Shown in pieces: positions 46,441 through 58,264 of a stretch of DNA of 64,000 bases. The translations under genes were made by a program, and so were the position numbers. Within the stretch, counting starts at the first letter, position 1. Each line of letters opens with the position of its first letter. The stretch comes from Eulemur rufifrons (taxonomy: Eukaryota > Chordata > Mammalia > Primates > Lemuridae), in assembly GCF_041146395.1 (NCBI RefSeq), contig NC_090990.1, positions 45,022,001 to 45,086,000 on the forward strand. Direction: 5' to 3'. The notes under the pieces are model-generated. The model was not told the origin of the DNA, searched no databases, and saw only the letters and a list, made by a program, of their open reading frames with translations.

Positions 46441-46792
46441 TAAGCTCAAACATGTAACAAAAACTGCTGGGTGGTTGCTGGTAAGGACTAAGTAGCTTTT
46501 ACTGGGAAAAATGCAGGTGGAGCTGAATTAAAAAAACAGAAAAAAAAAAAACCCCACCTGGATTTCTTTAGTGGAAACAGCTTTGCAAAAAGGTAAGTGC
46601 CAATGGAGGAAGATGAAAGCTGTCTGTGACTGTCTTCATACACCAACTAACGTGGCTGAACTCACTTTTGGCGGAAAAAAGGTAGGTGCCATACATTTTC
46701 ATCCATATCACCAAACCAAACCCCTTTGATTGATTTTTTTGGTTTCTGGGTGGTGGTTTATTTGTCATGAAGTCATGGCCTTTCTGTCTCAG

Positions 46793-46816
46793 ATAGTGGT
46801 GGTGGTGGTGGGTGGT
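46793..46816. repeat. (GGT)n short repeat
   Basis: GTGGTGGTGGTGGGTGG-type run on the plus strand. Confidence 0.75.
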
Positions 46817-46859
46817 TGAAAGGCACAAGTTATTTAAATGAAGGAAATCCAAGCTCTTC

Positions 46860-47640
46860 AGGCAAAACTACTTCCCAAACCAGTAACTGCATTTACAACG
46901 TATATCCAACTTTCCCCCTTTTTCTCCCCTTGAAATATGACCTTGGCCTCCATCTCTGAACCAGCCAGCCTTTAAGCAGATGTAGTTTTATGGCTTAGGC
47001 TGAGAACTCCAGATACAAAAGCTTACACGAGTTTTAAGAATGAGCTGATATAACCACTAAAGAAAGCTCTTGCCGGAGGAGCCACAAAGCCAGGAACAAA
47101 TCTCCAGGCCATGTAATCACAAGGGGTTTATGCAAACCTCTTAAAGGAGGTTTACACAAACATACATCCAATTTCCTCTTTGGAAAGGGCTGTTCCTTTC
47201 CAATGAGTCAGTGTTTAACAGAGCTTGGAAAAGCACGAGACTGTTGGCTGGAAGAAGATGGGGTTTTAAAAGTCGACCTATTCTTTAAAGGAGAAAATAA
47301 CCCTTAAGCTGCATGAACATGGCCTGCCACAGGCAGCAGAGATGGGGATTCTGTTATCAAGGCGCTCTCTGGGCTGCGTTGCCTTTCCAGGCTGCGGGAG
47401 CCTCTGCTTGCCTGCACCTGCCTTGTTATCTGCCTCCTGCAGACAAGACTTGCCTTTGTGTGTGCGTCTCCCTGAGCACGTATCTGTGAGCAAGGCTGGG
47501 CTTTCTGGGCTCCAATTTTGAATGAGATGGGGAACACACTAAGCAAAGCCTCTGCCTCCCGAGTCTCAGTCGTGGGGCAGAGTTCATTCCATGTTCCCAT
47601 CTCAGGAGAAGAAATGGGCTGCATTGCATGTGCACATGGT
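46860..47640. other. Repeat-poor block, candidate regulatory DNA
   Basis: No interspersed repeat recognised over about 780 bp. Contains two inverted repeats and a perfect AP-1 consensus (next entry). Overlapping minus frames (47278-47493, 47304-47624) compete with each other and are not convincing genes. Confidence 0.4.
47126..47210. promoter_or_regulatory. Two inverted repeats followed by an AP-1 consensus
   Basis: Repeat 1 has 15-base arms at 47126-47140 and 47147-47161 with two mismatches and spacer TTAAAG. Repeat 2 has perfect 9-base arms TTGGAAAGG (47180-47188) and CCTTTCCAA (47195-47203) with spacer GCTGTT. The sequence TGAGTCA, the AP-1 consensus, follows directly at 47204-47210. The arrangement is seen directly; a regulatory role is inference. 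Confidence 0.45.
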
Positions 47641-47644
47641 GGGA

Positions 47645-49675
47645 TTATGCTGTAATATGCTTTTTTAAAGTACTGAAATATTGGCCTTTTTAATAAAACT
47701 GGAAAATCGTTTGACTAGTATTTCTATAAATTTGAAATGTGAATCATTCGTGTCCTGAGATCAAGATCAAAGACTCAACATATTCAGTGTATGTAAACAG
47801 ACAGACTGCTGGACAGTCTAATCAGCCTGGCCAGGTCTGCGTGTCTCACATTTCCAGTAAGCCCACAGCTTGTGGCATCACTAAGCTTCTATTGCAAGAA
47901 TAATAATTCTCTGTTCTCCCACACATGTGGAATGAGAACTGAAAGGGATTCAGGTAATTCTGCACTGGGATCTCCATCTGCAGATGATAACATGAAAGGA
48001 AACAGATGAATCAGAGATGGCTCATTGAAACCAATAGTATAGCTCTCAAGAAAAAGTTTGTGGTACCCAACCCTTTTTCCTTCTCCAGAAAAGTTTGTTT
48101 AAAAAAGATCTTCAAAGCTACCAAACAAGAGATGGGATTATTTGCGTGGAATCAGATGAAAATATTTGGAATTATTTTAGAACACCATCTTTCCCACATT
48201 ATTCCCTCTCTCTTCTCCCTTGTCCCTCCCCTCGATCTCTTGTCTCCGTTCTGTCTTGCCATCCCCACTGCACTCCTTGTCTCTCTTGGTCCCAGTTCTC
48301 CCCCACACGTAAGTAACTGGACCCTCCTAGCTGAGGCTGGCTGTTCGGGGAGGACAGAAGGAGGGAGGGAGGCAGCCTGAACAGGGTGGCTGATTGCTGG
48401 CTCTCACTAGGAGGATTTCTCCCCAGGGAGTCCCCACAGAGCCACAGGGTGTCCCAGCTCCATGCATCACCACTGGCTGCACCGGCACCAGCAGCTCATG
48501 TAGCTCCATGGACAGTGACAACCCCAGTCAGAGGGTGGAGCTGTGGGGATGGTAGACAGGCATGAGGGGCCCAACTAGGGGGACAGACTGGAGCTCACGG
48601 ATTACCGAGACAGAATTCTGTGCCATCTTGGTGGCATGTACCTATCCCAGCCGCTCCAACCAAGATTGTAACTCAATGGTTATAGATTATCTTCACAAAG
48701 TTTAAAAATCACTGAAGAGTTTTAATCAGGGAAAGCTGTTATTTAATAACCCTGTGTATGAGGGATAAGGCAACTGTAATTTCTCAGTGTGATTCCTACA
48801 CATAAGCTCCCTTGGTTGTAAGGACACTAAATGAAAGCAGTAAAACAAACTCCATGTTTTTGTTCATTCTCAGCTTGTCAAAGACTGACCTGTTACCATC
48901 AAGGAAGGAAACCATGGTGTCTGTCAACACTGCATCTGTTGAGTACTGTAGGTGCTCAAAAAATATTTGATGATAGTTTTTGTTCTATACTTTTTAGGTC
49001 ACTGTGAAAGTCCTGTGGCCCAGTCTCTCAGGAGTCTGCTAGATGGCTGAAATTGATCTGGTGACAACCGGATGTCAGAACTCGTTGAAAATCAGAACTG
49101 AAGGGAGGGGCCTCTGACACCAACTTGCCTAGAGGGTGAGCAATGACTTGCCCAAGGATGCCAGTGAGTTTTTGGTAGATGACATTTGCATAGAGCAGAA
49201 GGATGGGACCAACAGTAGGTAGGTATTCAGCAACCCTGAGCAACAGTTCGCGTTGCCATGTGACCTCAGGTTGCTCTTAGTAATTCCCCACTACGGCCTC
49301 AGGTGTGTCTTCCTCTCTCGGCCTCTCTCACCTCCCTGACCCTACAAGGCGGAGGTGGGAGGCAGCATCTCTCTACCTCAGATGCCTGGGCCCAGGTATG
49401 TTGACGTGTGTTGACATCTCCTTATACCCTTAGCATAGCTGCAAAACGGCTGGGGGGAGGGGTGGTTAAGTGAGATTTTACCAAAGGCAGCGGAGGTGCG
49501 AGGACACACCTGCCTCTGTCCTCATTCACTGACCTCAGAAATAGCGGTCCCCAGGGGAGTCAGGCTGACCTGCGGACCCCTGTCCAATGACTCATGTCAC
49601 ACCAACCTGGCGAGACCGACGGTCAAGCCAGAGACACAAACAAAGGGCAGCTGCGAGGGTGCCTTGGGCAGGCAT
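47645..49675. other. Intergenic sequence without confident feature
   Basis: Mixed composition, becoming GC-richer to the right. Open frames of 60-124 codons overlap on both strands and lack domains. No repeat that I can name with confidence. Confidence 0.4.
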
Positions 49676-49679
49676 TGTT

Positions 49680-50060
49680 TTTTTTTTTTAGACGGATCCA
49701 GCCTCTTTCCCCCTCCCTCCCCCGCCACCCGGCGCCGCGCTCGCTTCCCGCAGATGTCGTCCCCGGTCCGCGAGAGGGCGCTGGAGTCCGCGTTTCCGCG
49801 CCGCGACTCGGCGGCCTGGATGGGCTGAGCCCAGGAAGCGACCAGGTGTTCCCGGATGATGGCTCTGGCCCCGCCAGCTCCAGGTGGGGGTACTCTGTGC
49901 GCCCCGCACGCGGCGACTCGCAGGGCTGGGGGGGAAGGCGGACACCCCACCCACGCACCGCCCGAGAGAGGCGCCGACCAGCGTGCAGGGGGGCTGCGGG
50001 CAGCGACCGCGGGAGGACCGGGCTGTGAGACAACCTGCCCAGGCACTAGGAGCATTTAGC
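49680..50060. promoter_or_regulatory. CpG-island-like block with no assigned gene
   Basis: After a poly-T run, about 380 bp are rich in C+G with many CpG dinucleotides (for example 'ggcgccgcgctcgcttcccg', 'ccgcgccgcgactcggcggc'). Such density is rare elsewhere in the window. Long overlapping frames occur on both strands (plus 144 and 180 codons, minus 130-152 codons), which GC-rich DNA gives for free. A GT donor-like site follows 'cagctccag' near 49883. It could be the promoter of an unannotated transcript or a non-coding RNA. Confidence 0.5.
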
Positions 50061-50309
50061 TCCCAGAAGAGAAGGTTCAAGGGCTCCGGGAAGTGGCCCT
50101 ACTTTTCTGCAAAGGGCTTTAGTTTGAGAGAGGAAACAGCCTTATTTTACGTGGCTTTAGCAGCAGAACTGGGACTTATAGATAATATCTATCAGCAGAG
50201 AGATTGCAGCTCAGCACGGGAAGAACTTCGCAGGTGTGGAGGGCGGCCTGGTTCAGGCAGTAGGAGGCGGGCTGTGGAGGAAACCCGAGGGCAGGTCTGC
50301 CCTGCCATC

Positions 50310-50465
50310 ACTACCTCCACGACTTGGACAGGTCACTTAACCTCTCTCAGCCTCAGTCTTCTTCTCTGCAAAATGGGAACAATGTTGTCTACGTCACAGG
50401 GTTGTTGTGGAGATTCAGTAATTTGAACAAAGTGCTAAGCATAGTGCCTAGCACTTTTAATTTTA
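50310..50465 (+). mobile_element. MIR SINE
   Basis: 'ggacaggtcacttaacctct', 'tctctgcaaaatgggaacaa', 'cacagggttgttgtggagat' and 'agcatagtgcctagcac' are MIR plus order. Confidence 0.75.
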
Positions 50466-50539
50466 TTTTTGAGAGCTCAATTAAAAAAATTGTACCAGCC
50501 GACCTGGAACTCTTATTCTGTGTAAGGCGTTGTGCCATC

Positions 50540-50835
50540 TCCCATCCATTATCTCTAAGCCGCCACATCCTATGAGGTAGGCGTTCCTACCCTGACAGGA
50601 TGTCCCCAAAGTCACCATACATAGGAAAAAATGGGTAATTGTAGCTAAATATACCTTTATTTACAAAATATTCATTTCAAAATTTTACAAATTTTTTCCT
50701 TTGCATGGAGACTTTTGGGACACCCCGTATTTTACAAATGGAGGAAAGTAGGGCTGAGAGAGGGCAAGAGATTTGCCCGAGGTGTGGGGGCTATGAAGTC
50801 GCGCTGCCGAAATCCCGGCCAGGTCTGTCTGCCTT
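50540..50835 (-). mobile_element. MIR SINE (antisense), split by a MITE
   Basis: The left half is 'catcctatgaggtaggcgtt', ending at 50595. The right half resumes at 50728 with 'tattttacaaatggaggaaa', 'gggctgagagagggcaagag' and 'atttgcccgaggtgtggggg'. Removing 50596-50727 restores normal MIR order, showing that the inner element inserted later. Confidence 0.7.
50596..50727. mobile_element. 132-bp mariner/Tc1-type MITE
   Basis: The left terminus is CAGGATGTCCCCAAAGTC and the right terminus is GACTTTTGGGACACCCCG. The right end reversed aligns to the left end over about 40 bases with roughly eight mismatches. TA follows the right end (50728-50729); the left TA appears as GA. It has no coding capacity. 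The termini (CAGGGTGTCCC-type) differ from the nearby Hsmar1-like element (TTAGGTTGGTGC-type), so it belongs to another mariner family. Confidence 0.75.
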
Positions 50836-51119
50836 CAGAGCCGCACCCCTGCCAGCACACCATGCTGCCCGCCTGTGCCGATGCGGGGTCTTCACCCAGA
50901 GGGCCCCTGGGTCTGGCGAGCTGTTGGCGGGTTTATCTATCACACGCAATGACGCAGGGGCACATATGTTGTTCTGGCAAAGGCGCGCGCATTTTCCAAC
51001 GTCGGTCGAAGCCGTGGATGAATAATACAGGGAGAAGGGGCAAGAGGAGGCCAGCGCCGCAGCCATTCCCCCGCCCCCAACAGGGGCAGCAGAAGGTGCA
51101 GCTGGCAGGGGCCCCGGAG

Positions 51120-51440
51120 TGGAGCTGCCAGCCCAATCATCTTGCCGCTGGATTTTGCACAGCTTTCCTTCTCCATTCTTTCTCGTTTTTGACACTTGTG
51201 ATTATTACCAATCCTGGTGGCGCTGACGCGCGGGAGTGCAATGGTTACCATGGCATGCTTAATAGCGAGAGCAGATGTTTGGCAGCCTAACTCCATGCAT
51301 TCTAAATACACAAGGCGAAAGTCGGTGGAGGGCGTAATTGATTTGCTGACTGCAATGGGAAGCCAGCCCGTGCCCGCGCTGGGCCAGGGCACCGTACCCC
51401 ACACTCTCTTTAACACAGCACACATTCTCATCACCGGCTG
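51120..51440. promoter_or_regulatory. Repeat-poor complex block, candidate cis-regulatory element
   Basis: No recognisable repeat and varied composition with several CpGs. Motif-like words include 'ggttaccatggcatgc' (51243-51258), resembling an X-box half site, and 'gtgattattaccaatc'. Function is unproven. Confidence 0.3.
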
Positions 51441-51484
51441 ACCACTTGTAGGCCCCCTGGCCTCACGTGTTACCAATTCCCACC

Positions 51485-51800
51485 TGCTCTCTCTTCCGCT
51501 GTGCCTAACACCTGCAGCCTCCCAAACAAGCTATGTATGGTCTGTCTCTCTTCTGGGCCTTCCCACAAGCTTTTCCCTCTACCTGGTACCCCGTGCTTCT
51601 CTGTGCAGGCACCACCCACACCTCGATCTGTGCTGGGCTGGGACATCACTCCCCAGCACACCTTTGTTACATCCGAGTTGGCAGGAGCACTCTGTGCCTG
51701 CTCTTTCATAGAACTTACTGTAATTATTTCGTTGTTTATCTTCCCAATAGAATGCGAGTGTCTTGAGTGTAGGAACCATGATATTTATAAGAATAATCTT
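51485..51800 (+). mobile_element. L2 LINE 3' region
   Basis: 'tctacctggtaccccgtgct', 'tttgttacatccgagttggc', 'cttactgtaattatttcgtt' and 'ttcccaatagaatgcgagtg' match L2 order. Confidence 0.6.
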
Positions 51801-51949
51801 GACTTTAATTTATATGGAAAATTACATGACATCAGACTCTTATTCTTTACCGCAGTACCACATGTCTCACAAAGCACCTCACAACTGGTTCTGACACCAA
51901 CCGTTCATGTCCTCCCTCCAGACGGGATTAGTGTTATCCACACACAAAG

Positions 51950-52215
51950 TGCACTTTCCTACCCCTGAGCCTCTGCTTGTGGCATTGCCTCTGTCTAGAA
52001 ACCCGGCAGCCTCCTCTCGTTGAGCTCCACCTTTTCAAACCCTGTCTGTTGATCAAGACACCTCTCAGCTGCCGCACAATCTTCTCTGGTTCGCCTGGCC
52101 CCAAGCATAGTGATCATTTCTCAGTCCTGTGCTGCTTCCCTAATGCCTCCACGCCCACCGCACACACAAGCCCACAACATCCTGTTTGCATCTCTTTCTG
52201 GACACTTGACTTTCC
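51950..52215 (+). mobile_element. L2 LINE fragment
   Basis: 'ttgcctctgtctagaaaccc', 'gagctccaccttttcaaacc', 'agacacctctcagctgccgc' follow L2 3' region order. Confidence 0.5.
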
Positions 52216-52470
52216 AAGATGCAGCCAAGCATAGCAGTTATGAGCCCGGGCTTTGGCCTCAGGCCCACGTTTATGTCCTGAGTCTGCCACTTGACTGGTT
52301 ATGTGTCACACTGGCCACATTAAATGACCCCTCCCAGCTATAGTGAAATGGGGATAATCACATCTACTCCACGGGGTGGCTGTGTGGATTAACTGAGATA
52401 CTGAAGAGAAAATATGTAGCTCAGTGCATGGACCATAATGAAAACGCATTAAGCAGTTGCTATGATTAAG
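52215..52470 (+). mobile_element. MIR SINE
   Basis: 'catagcagttatgagcccgg', 'gagtctgccacttgactggt', 'tatagtgaaatggggataat' and 'ggctgtgtggattaactgag' run in full MIR order. Confidence 0.75.
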
Positions 52471-52479
52471 TCACTATTT

Positions 52480-52915
52480 ACATATTTTCCTGATTTAACG
52501 CCACCAGTAAGACTGCCCTCCTCGGGTTGGGTGCCATAATACCTCTGTCTACTCTGCAGCGTGGTCCAAGTTCCTGGCTTCTGTCACATACAACTGGGTG
52601 AGTGGAGGAAACTTACCCGCCCCACTGGGCTCCGGTTTCCTTGTCTGCAAACTGGGGATATAAGATAATTGGGAGCATTTAATATTTGAATACCTTTTAA
52701 CCAATGAAGCTCAAAAACAATTTGAGCCAACTTAAGAGGACTAGTATAAGAGGAAATGCACAGCAAAGAGGCATGTCTAATTTCTACTTCACTTTGAAGA
52801 TGCTGGAACGGAAGCTAGTGTGCCGGTGATTATTGCCCTGGAGACACAAGTGATGTGACAGAACTCCCCATCCAGGAGTTCTGGACCAAGAAAAGGAAGA
52901 GGCAGAGAAGAGAGA
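52480..52915. other. Intergenic sequence, nothing confident
   Basis: A short MIR-like piece may occur near 52600-52680 ('cggtttccttgtctgcaaac'). Confidence 0.4.
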
Positions 52916-52916
52916 A

Positions 52917-52919
<3 letters not shown>

Positions 52920-52951
<32 letters not shown>
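52920..52951. repeat. (TG)n microsatellite
   Basis: About 16 uninterrupted GT units, the longest clean dinucleotide repeat in the window. Confidence 0.95.
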
Positions 52952-52952
<1 letters not shown>

Positions 52953-52954
52953 TG

Positions 52955-53750
52955 GGGGTGGGAGGGGCACATAGAGATCGTTTTCCAGGCACAGAACTAC
53001 TGAAAATTTGCCTGGAAAAGAGACACTTTCATTTTGACGTTATTTTCCAAGGTTGCAACTAGGAGTGAAGAAAGGTTTGTGACTGTGACCATGATTTCAA
53101 ATTGCTAAAGAGGAGTAAGAAGATGGGTACCAAATGGTTTGCTATAGGGTTTTGACAATGGTTGGAGATGGTGAGATTCAGGGATCCCAATCATTTCATT
53201 TATATCTGTCTGTAGCCTTTCTCCCCCTATCTTGATAGAAATTCTGTGATTTTTAAAAGCTTTCTTTCAAAGGAAATATAACTGTGGCTTATATTTCTTA
53301 AATTATGACATGGATTTCTTATATTGCATTTTCAACAGTTACCATTTGCACCTCTTTTGGAATGTTGCAGGCAACATACAATCCCTTCCCGCCAGCCTGA
53401 TTGATACTCCCTTGATGCTACGTGTATGTCAGTGAACCTCAGATATTTTCCAGCATGGTGTGGGCTACCGTCAACTGCTTCCCACTCCCGCACTTCAGTC
53501 CTAGCCATGTGAGAGCTGTGGATGAAGCCTCTGGGTTATTATTGCTCCTTTATGCTTAAGGACTTCCCTGGCTCCCAGCATGGGTAACAGCCTCACATAG
53601 CTCTGTGGTCTGGAGAGCTGGATTCTAAGTACAGATGTGTCAATAATTTGTGACATTAGGGATGTCTCTTCTCTATTCTGGTCTTCAGGCTTCTCATCTG
53701 GAGAATACCAGAGTTAGAATTCCATCTGTTCAGGTGATTTTTCTTCTTTA
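52955..53750. other. Intergenic sequence, nothing recognised
   Basis: No supported coding or repeat feature. Confidence 0.4.
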
Positions 53751-53754
53751 GAAA

Positions 53755-54100
53755 GAAGAATATGTTGATATGGCGAATTGCCTTGAATGGTTTTTGAATG
53801 CTGAATCAGCCTCACCTTCCCAGGATAGACCTCACTTGGCATTATACCTTTTTATGTATCATTGGATTTGGGTTACTAGTGTTTTGTTAAGGACTTTTGA
53901 GTCTATATTATCACAAGGGATGTTGGTGTTTGGATTTTTTTATTTGTAATGTCTTTGGTTTTGCTATCTGGGTAAAATATGAGTTGGGTTGTGCTCCTTC
54001 CTCTTCTATGTTCTGAAAGAGTTTGTGTAGCATTGGTATTATTTCTTCCTTAAATGTTGGTAGAATTTGCCAGTAGACTCCATCAACCCTGAATGACTCA
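53755..54100 (-). mobile_element. L1 ORF2 fragment (reverse-transcriptase region)
   Basis: 'taccaggatagacctcactt'-like text ('cccaggatagacctcacttg'), 'ttgggttactagtgttttgt', 'atgttctgaaagagtttgtg', 'aatgttggtagaatttgcca' are antisense L1 ORF2. Decayed. Confidence 0.75.
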
Positions 54101-54309
54101 GAGTCCTCCCCAGTGACTGAGGGTCCTTCGTGGGGAAGGCTTGGGGGTGTCCCACCTTAGTCCCTTTAGAAGCTCCCTGTGAATAGGAGAATAGGGGATT
54201 TCCTCCAAACCATACGTGGAGGGATCCTCCTCTCTGATCACTTCTCGTGTTATCTCTCTAATCTGCAGGCCACAGTTTTCCCAGAGTGATTTTGAGTCTC
54301 TGGGAGACA

Positions 54310-54550
54310 GTGTGGTATAGTGGAGAGAGCTAGGGCTTTGGAGTCAGCAAGAGTTGAACTGAAATCCTTGGCTCTGAAATTTGTCAGTCGTGTGGCCCTC
54401 GGGCCACATTCTTGAACCTCTGAGGGCCTCAGTCCCTGCAACTATAACTGAGCCTGGTAAATTTTAGCTTACAAGGCTGTTGTGAGGATGGAATGATAAA
54501 TACTTATGAAATGCCTGGCATGGTAGGTTTTCGGTGAATGCTGGCCTTCT
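54310..54550 (+). mobile_element. MIR SINE
   Basis: 'gtgtggtatagtggagagag', 'ggctttggagtcagcaagag', 'gaaatccttggctctgaaat', 'caaggctgttgtgaggatgg' and 'cctggcatggtaggttttcg' cover most of MIR. Confidence 0.8.
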
Positions 54551-54669
54551 TTCCAAGCAAATAGGCACAGTCCATTTTACTCAGGCCCATCCTGGTAAAA
54601 GACCTCTTTGCTCCCTTTTGAATCTGGGATAGAGTTTTCTGAAGGGAGTCAGAAATGCAAAGACAAAAC

Positions 54670-54750
54670 TTTCTTTTCTTTTCTTTCTTTTCTTTTTTTC
54701 TTTTTCTTTTTTCTTTTCTTTCTTTCTTTCTTTCTTTTTTTTTTTTTTTG
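54670..54750. repeat. (CTTT)n pyrimidine tract
   Basis: Imperfect CTTT/CTTTT repeat ending in a T run. The 114-codon Phe/Leu-rich plus frame at 54608 is produced by it. Confidence 0.9.
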
Positions 54751-54754
54751 CCAT

Positions 54755-55385
54755 CTGTTCAACAAGACAAATGAGTTTACCTTGAAAATGGCCACTTTAC
54801 AAAGTGATTGGTGGATGGGAACGATTTGTTGTAATGCTCCAATTCCGCTGCTCTTGCCAGGTGCGGAGAATGCCCTCCGCAGTTACTGGGGCTCCCGAGC
54901 ATCGCTTCCTGATGGGAACTGGAGAATGGGCAGTTATTCAAATTCTAACTAGAACCTAGAAGGATGGTCCTTTTGACTGAACAAAAAAAAAAAGGTATGA
55001 GTCAGCTGCTTAGGAAAATGCCTCGCTGATGATATTAGTATGTAGAAGCAATTTCATCAGTCTGGGAAGCACATTTTCAGGAGGCAAGATTGGCAGGGCA
55101 GAAAGGACAGAATATTAATGAAGACGTCAGAGGGGGTGTAGTGCTGTTTCAGTTCTGGGCAGCAGGGGGAGCTGTTGCCCCCTAATCCTAAAAGATTTTG
55201 TGGGAAGGTAACTGTCAAAGAGTGTGGGAGAAGAAACTTGGTTTCTTCTTGTTAGCTGTTGTTGAGTTCTACAATTTACTTAGGAAAAATGCATTTGATT
55301 AGCTCCTTGACTTTACTAGGAAGAACTAGAAGGGAAAATGAAGGTTAGTTACAATGAGAGCTAGCACTCTGCACAAAACTTGCTA
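54755..55385. other. Intergenic sequence, nothing recognised
   Basis: No nameable repeat or gene. Confidence 0.4.
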
Positions 55386-55389
55386 TGAA

Positions 55390-55615
55390 CCAAATATCGT
55401 TCTTATGTACCTTATGTGTATTAACTCATTAAATTCTCACAATAGCAGTATAAGGAAGGTAATGATATTACTATGCCTGTTTTAAAAATGAGGAAACAGG
55501 CACAGTGAGGTTAAGCGACTTTCTGAAGGTCACACAGCTAGTAATTGGCAGAGCCAGGATTTGAACCCAGGCTGTTAGGTTCCAAAGTCTGTCCTTTTAA
55601 CCATAAATAACAACT
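55390..55615 (-). mobile_element. MIR SINE, well preserved
   Basis: 'gtattaactcattaaattct', 'aaatgaggaaacaggcacag', 'gaaggtcacacagctagtaa' and 'gagccaggatttgaacccag' match antisense MIR over its full length. Confidence 0.85.
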
Positions 55616-55689
55616 TGCATTTTCACTGCTGGTACCATTTGATCTTATAAATAGTTCTATGAGGTAAATACATTTTATTATCATTGTTT

Positions 55690-55745
55690 TATTAGTGGAG
55701 AGAGAGATACAGAGATAAAGAGAGAGCTTGAGATTGAGAGAGAAT
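55690..55745. repeat. GA-rich low-complexity tract
   Basis: GAGAGA and GAGATA units. Confidence 0.7.
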
Positions 55746-55792
55746 GAACATTGCTCACTTTGAGCTTGAAGTGTCTTAAAGACTTCAGGGCT

Positions 55793-56710
<918 letters not shown>

Positions 56711-56712
56711 TT

Positions 56713-57052
56713 GGCCAGGCGTGGTGGCTCACGCCTGTAATCCTAGCACTCTGGGAGGCCGAGGCGGGTGGATCGCTTGAGGTCAGGAGTTCGAGACCAG
56801 CCTGAGCAAGAGCGAGACCCCATCTCTACTAAAAATAGAAATAAATGATCTGGACAGCTAAAAATATATATATAAAAAAAAAATTAGCCGGGCATGGTGG
56901 CGCATGCCTGTAGTCCCCAGCTACTTGGGAAGCTGAGGCAGAAGGATTGCTTGAGCCCAGAAGTTTGAGGTTGCTGTGAGCGGGGCTGACGCCACGGCAC
57001 TCTAGTCCAGGCAACAGAGTGAGACTCTGTCTCAAAAAAAAAAGTAAAATAA
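56713..57052 (+). mobile_element. Alu-like dimeric SINE (strepsirrhine type)
   Basis: It starts 'ggccaggcgtggtggctcac' with A- and B-box-like promoter parts, has the same 'tggacagctaaaaatatata' linker, 'gcggggctgacgccacggca' in the right arm, and a short poly-A. It is closer to consensus than the copy at 55.8 kb, suggesting a younger insertion. Confidence 0.93.
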
Positions 57053-57104
57053 AATCTTGATCTGGTGGCTGGGGACCTCACTCAACCCAGAGGAATGACT
57101 CTAA

Positions 57105-57300
57105 TGCAAAGTTCTCAACCTGGGCACTGTTGTTATTTTAAATTGGGTAATTCTGTGTTGCGGGGGGCTGTCCTGTGTATTGTGGGGTGTTTAGAAGCAT
57201 CCCTGGCCTCTACTTACTAGATGCCAGTGGCACGACCTCCTGGAGTTGTGACAACAAAGATGTATCTCTAATGGTGGGAATGCACATGCTGTGGTCGACC
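57105..57300 (+). mobile_element. MER5A (hAT-Charlie DNA transposon)
   Basis: 'agttctcaacctgggcactg', 'gggctgtcctgtgtattgtg', 'agaagcatccctggcctcta', 'ctagatgccagtggcacgac' and 'gttgtgacaacaaagatgta' are MER5A consensus text. Confidence 0.85.
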
Positions 57301-57359
57301 AGGAGGCCAGATGCTATAGGTTGATGATGATGGTGGTGGTGCTAATAATAATAAATAAC

Positions 57360-57560
57360 ATTTCTCACTGGCTATTAAGCCTTAGGCTCTGTTCTAAGCA
57401 TTCACTTGAATCTCATTTCATCTTCAAAACCACCTTATCAATTTGGCACTGTTAGTCCTATTTTATAGAAGAGGAAACTGAGATTTAGTAACTTGATCAA
57501 GGTCACACGAAGCTCATAAGCAGTGAGTGGAGACTGTACTCCTAGGCATTCTGGCTTCAA
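57360..57560 (-). mobile_element. MIR SINE
   Basis: 'tctgttctaagcattcactt', 'tatagaagaggaaactgaga' and 'gatcaaggtcacacgaagct' are antisense MIR. Confidence 0.7.
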
Positions 57561-57569
57561 TACTCACAC

Positions 57570-58260
57570 TGTCTGCTTTCCTTAAGGTGGTCTAGACAGC
57601 AAGACTCAACGTGTGGGTCACAGGCTGGCATTGGTCCATAGGCTATTTGCTCAGTCTGTGATGAATTAGATCAGTTACATCACTAAGCACACCATTTAGT
57701 TCAGCTAATTTTTGTTCTGTTGTTGTTGCCAGACTTTCTCAATGAAGGAAGCATTGCTTAGATTTATACTCTGGTACAAGCTCCTTATCTTGTTGCAGGA
57801 AGGCACAGAAATAAAAATGTCGCCTAATATTTGCACAGGATGTTATCACTGACGAATTGTACTCCGCTCTGTATTCTCACACGCTGTTTATAGGTGTGCC
57901 TTTCCAGACCTTGTGAGGTTTACAGAGGAGGCAACATAACGTGAATTATGACTTTCCAGTTGAGGAAACCAAGGCCCAGACATTCAAGTGATTTCTCCTT
58001 GCCATTAAAAAGTAAGTTGAAGATTCTAGAACATGCATCCAAGTTTCCCAATCTATAGTCTACTGCTCTTTCTAAGAGAGGACTCAGTCTGTACTCTGAT
58101 ATCAAGAAGTGGCTCTCTTCCTCTGTCTAGCTCCGTGTCATCAGAAGGACCTGAAAATGGATTACTCGTATATGATGGGATTATCTATCATAATCTTACA
58201 TGATTATGGAAACAAACAGAAATCACAATTCTTTGGGTGTACTTTCCATTAAAAAAGCAC
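57570..58260. other. Intergenic sequence, possible MIR remnant
   Basis: 'gttgaggaaaccaaggccca' (57958) hints at a further MIR remnant. Nothing else is supported. Confidence 0.4.
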
Positions 58261-58264
58261 AGTG

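Noticed and set aside
49594..50426. Several 130-180 codon frames on both strands
   Set aside because: They overlap each other in GC-rich DNA where stop codons are scarce. Low-complexity Arg/Pro/Ala composition, no domain, no consistent splice structure.
50715..51476. 191-codon plus frame and 178-codon minus frame
   Set aside because: Opposing frames over the same stretch; part is MIR. No homology recognised.
54608..54952. 114-codon frame rich in Phe and Leu
   Set aside because: Generated by the CTTT/T repeat.
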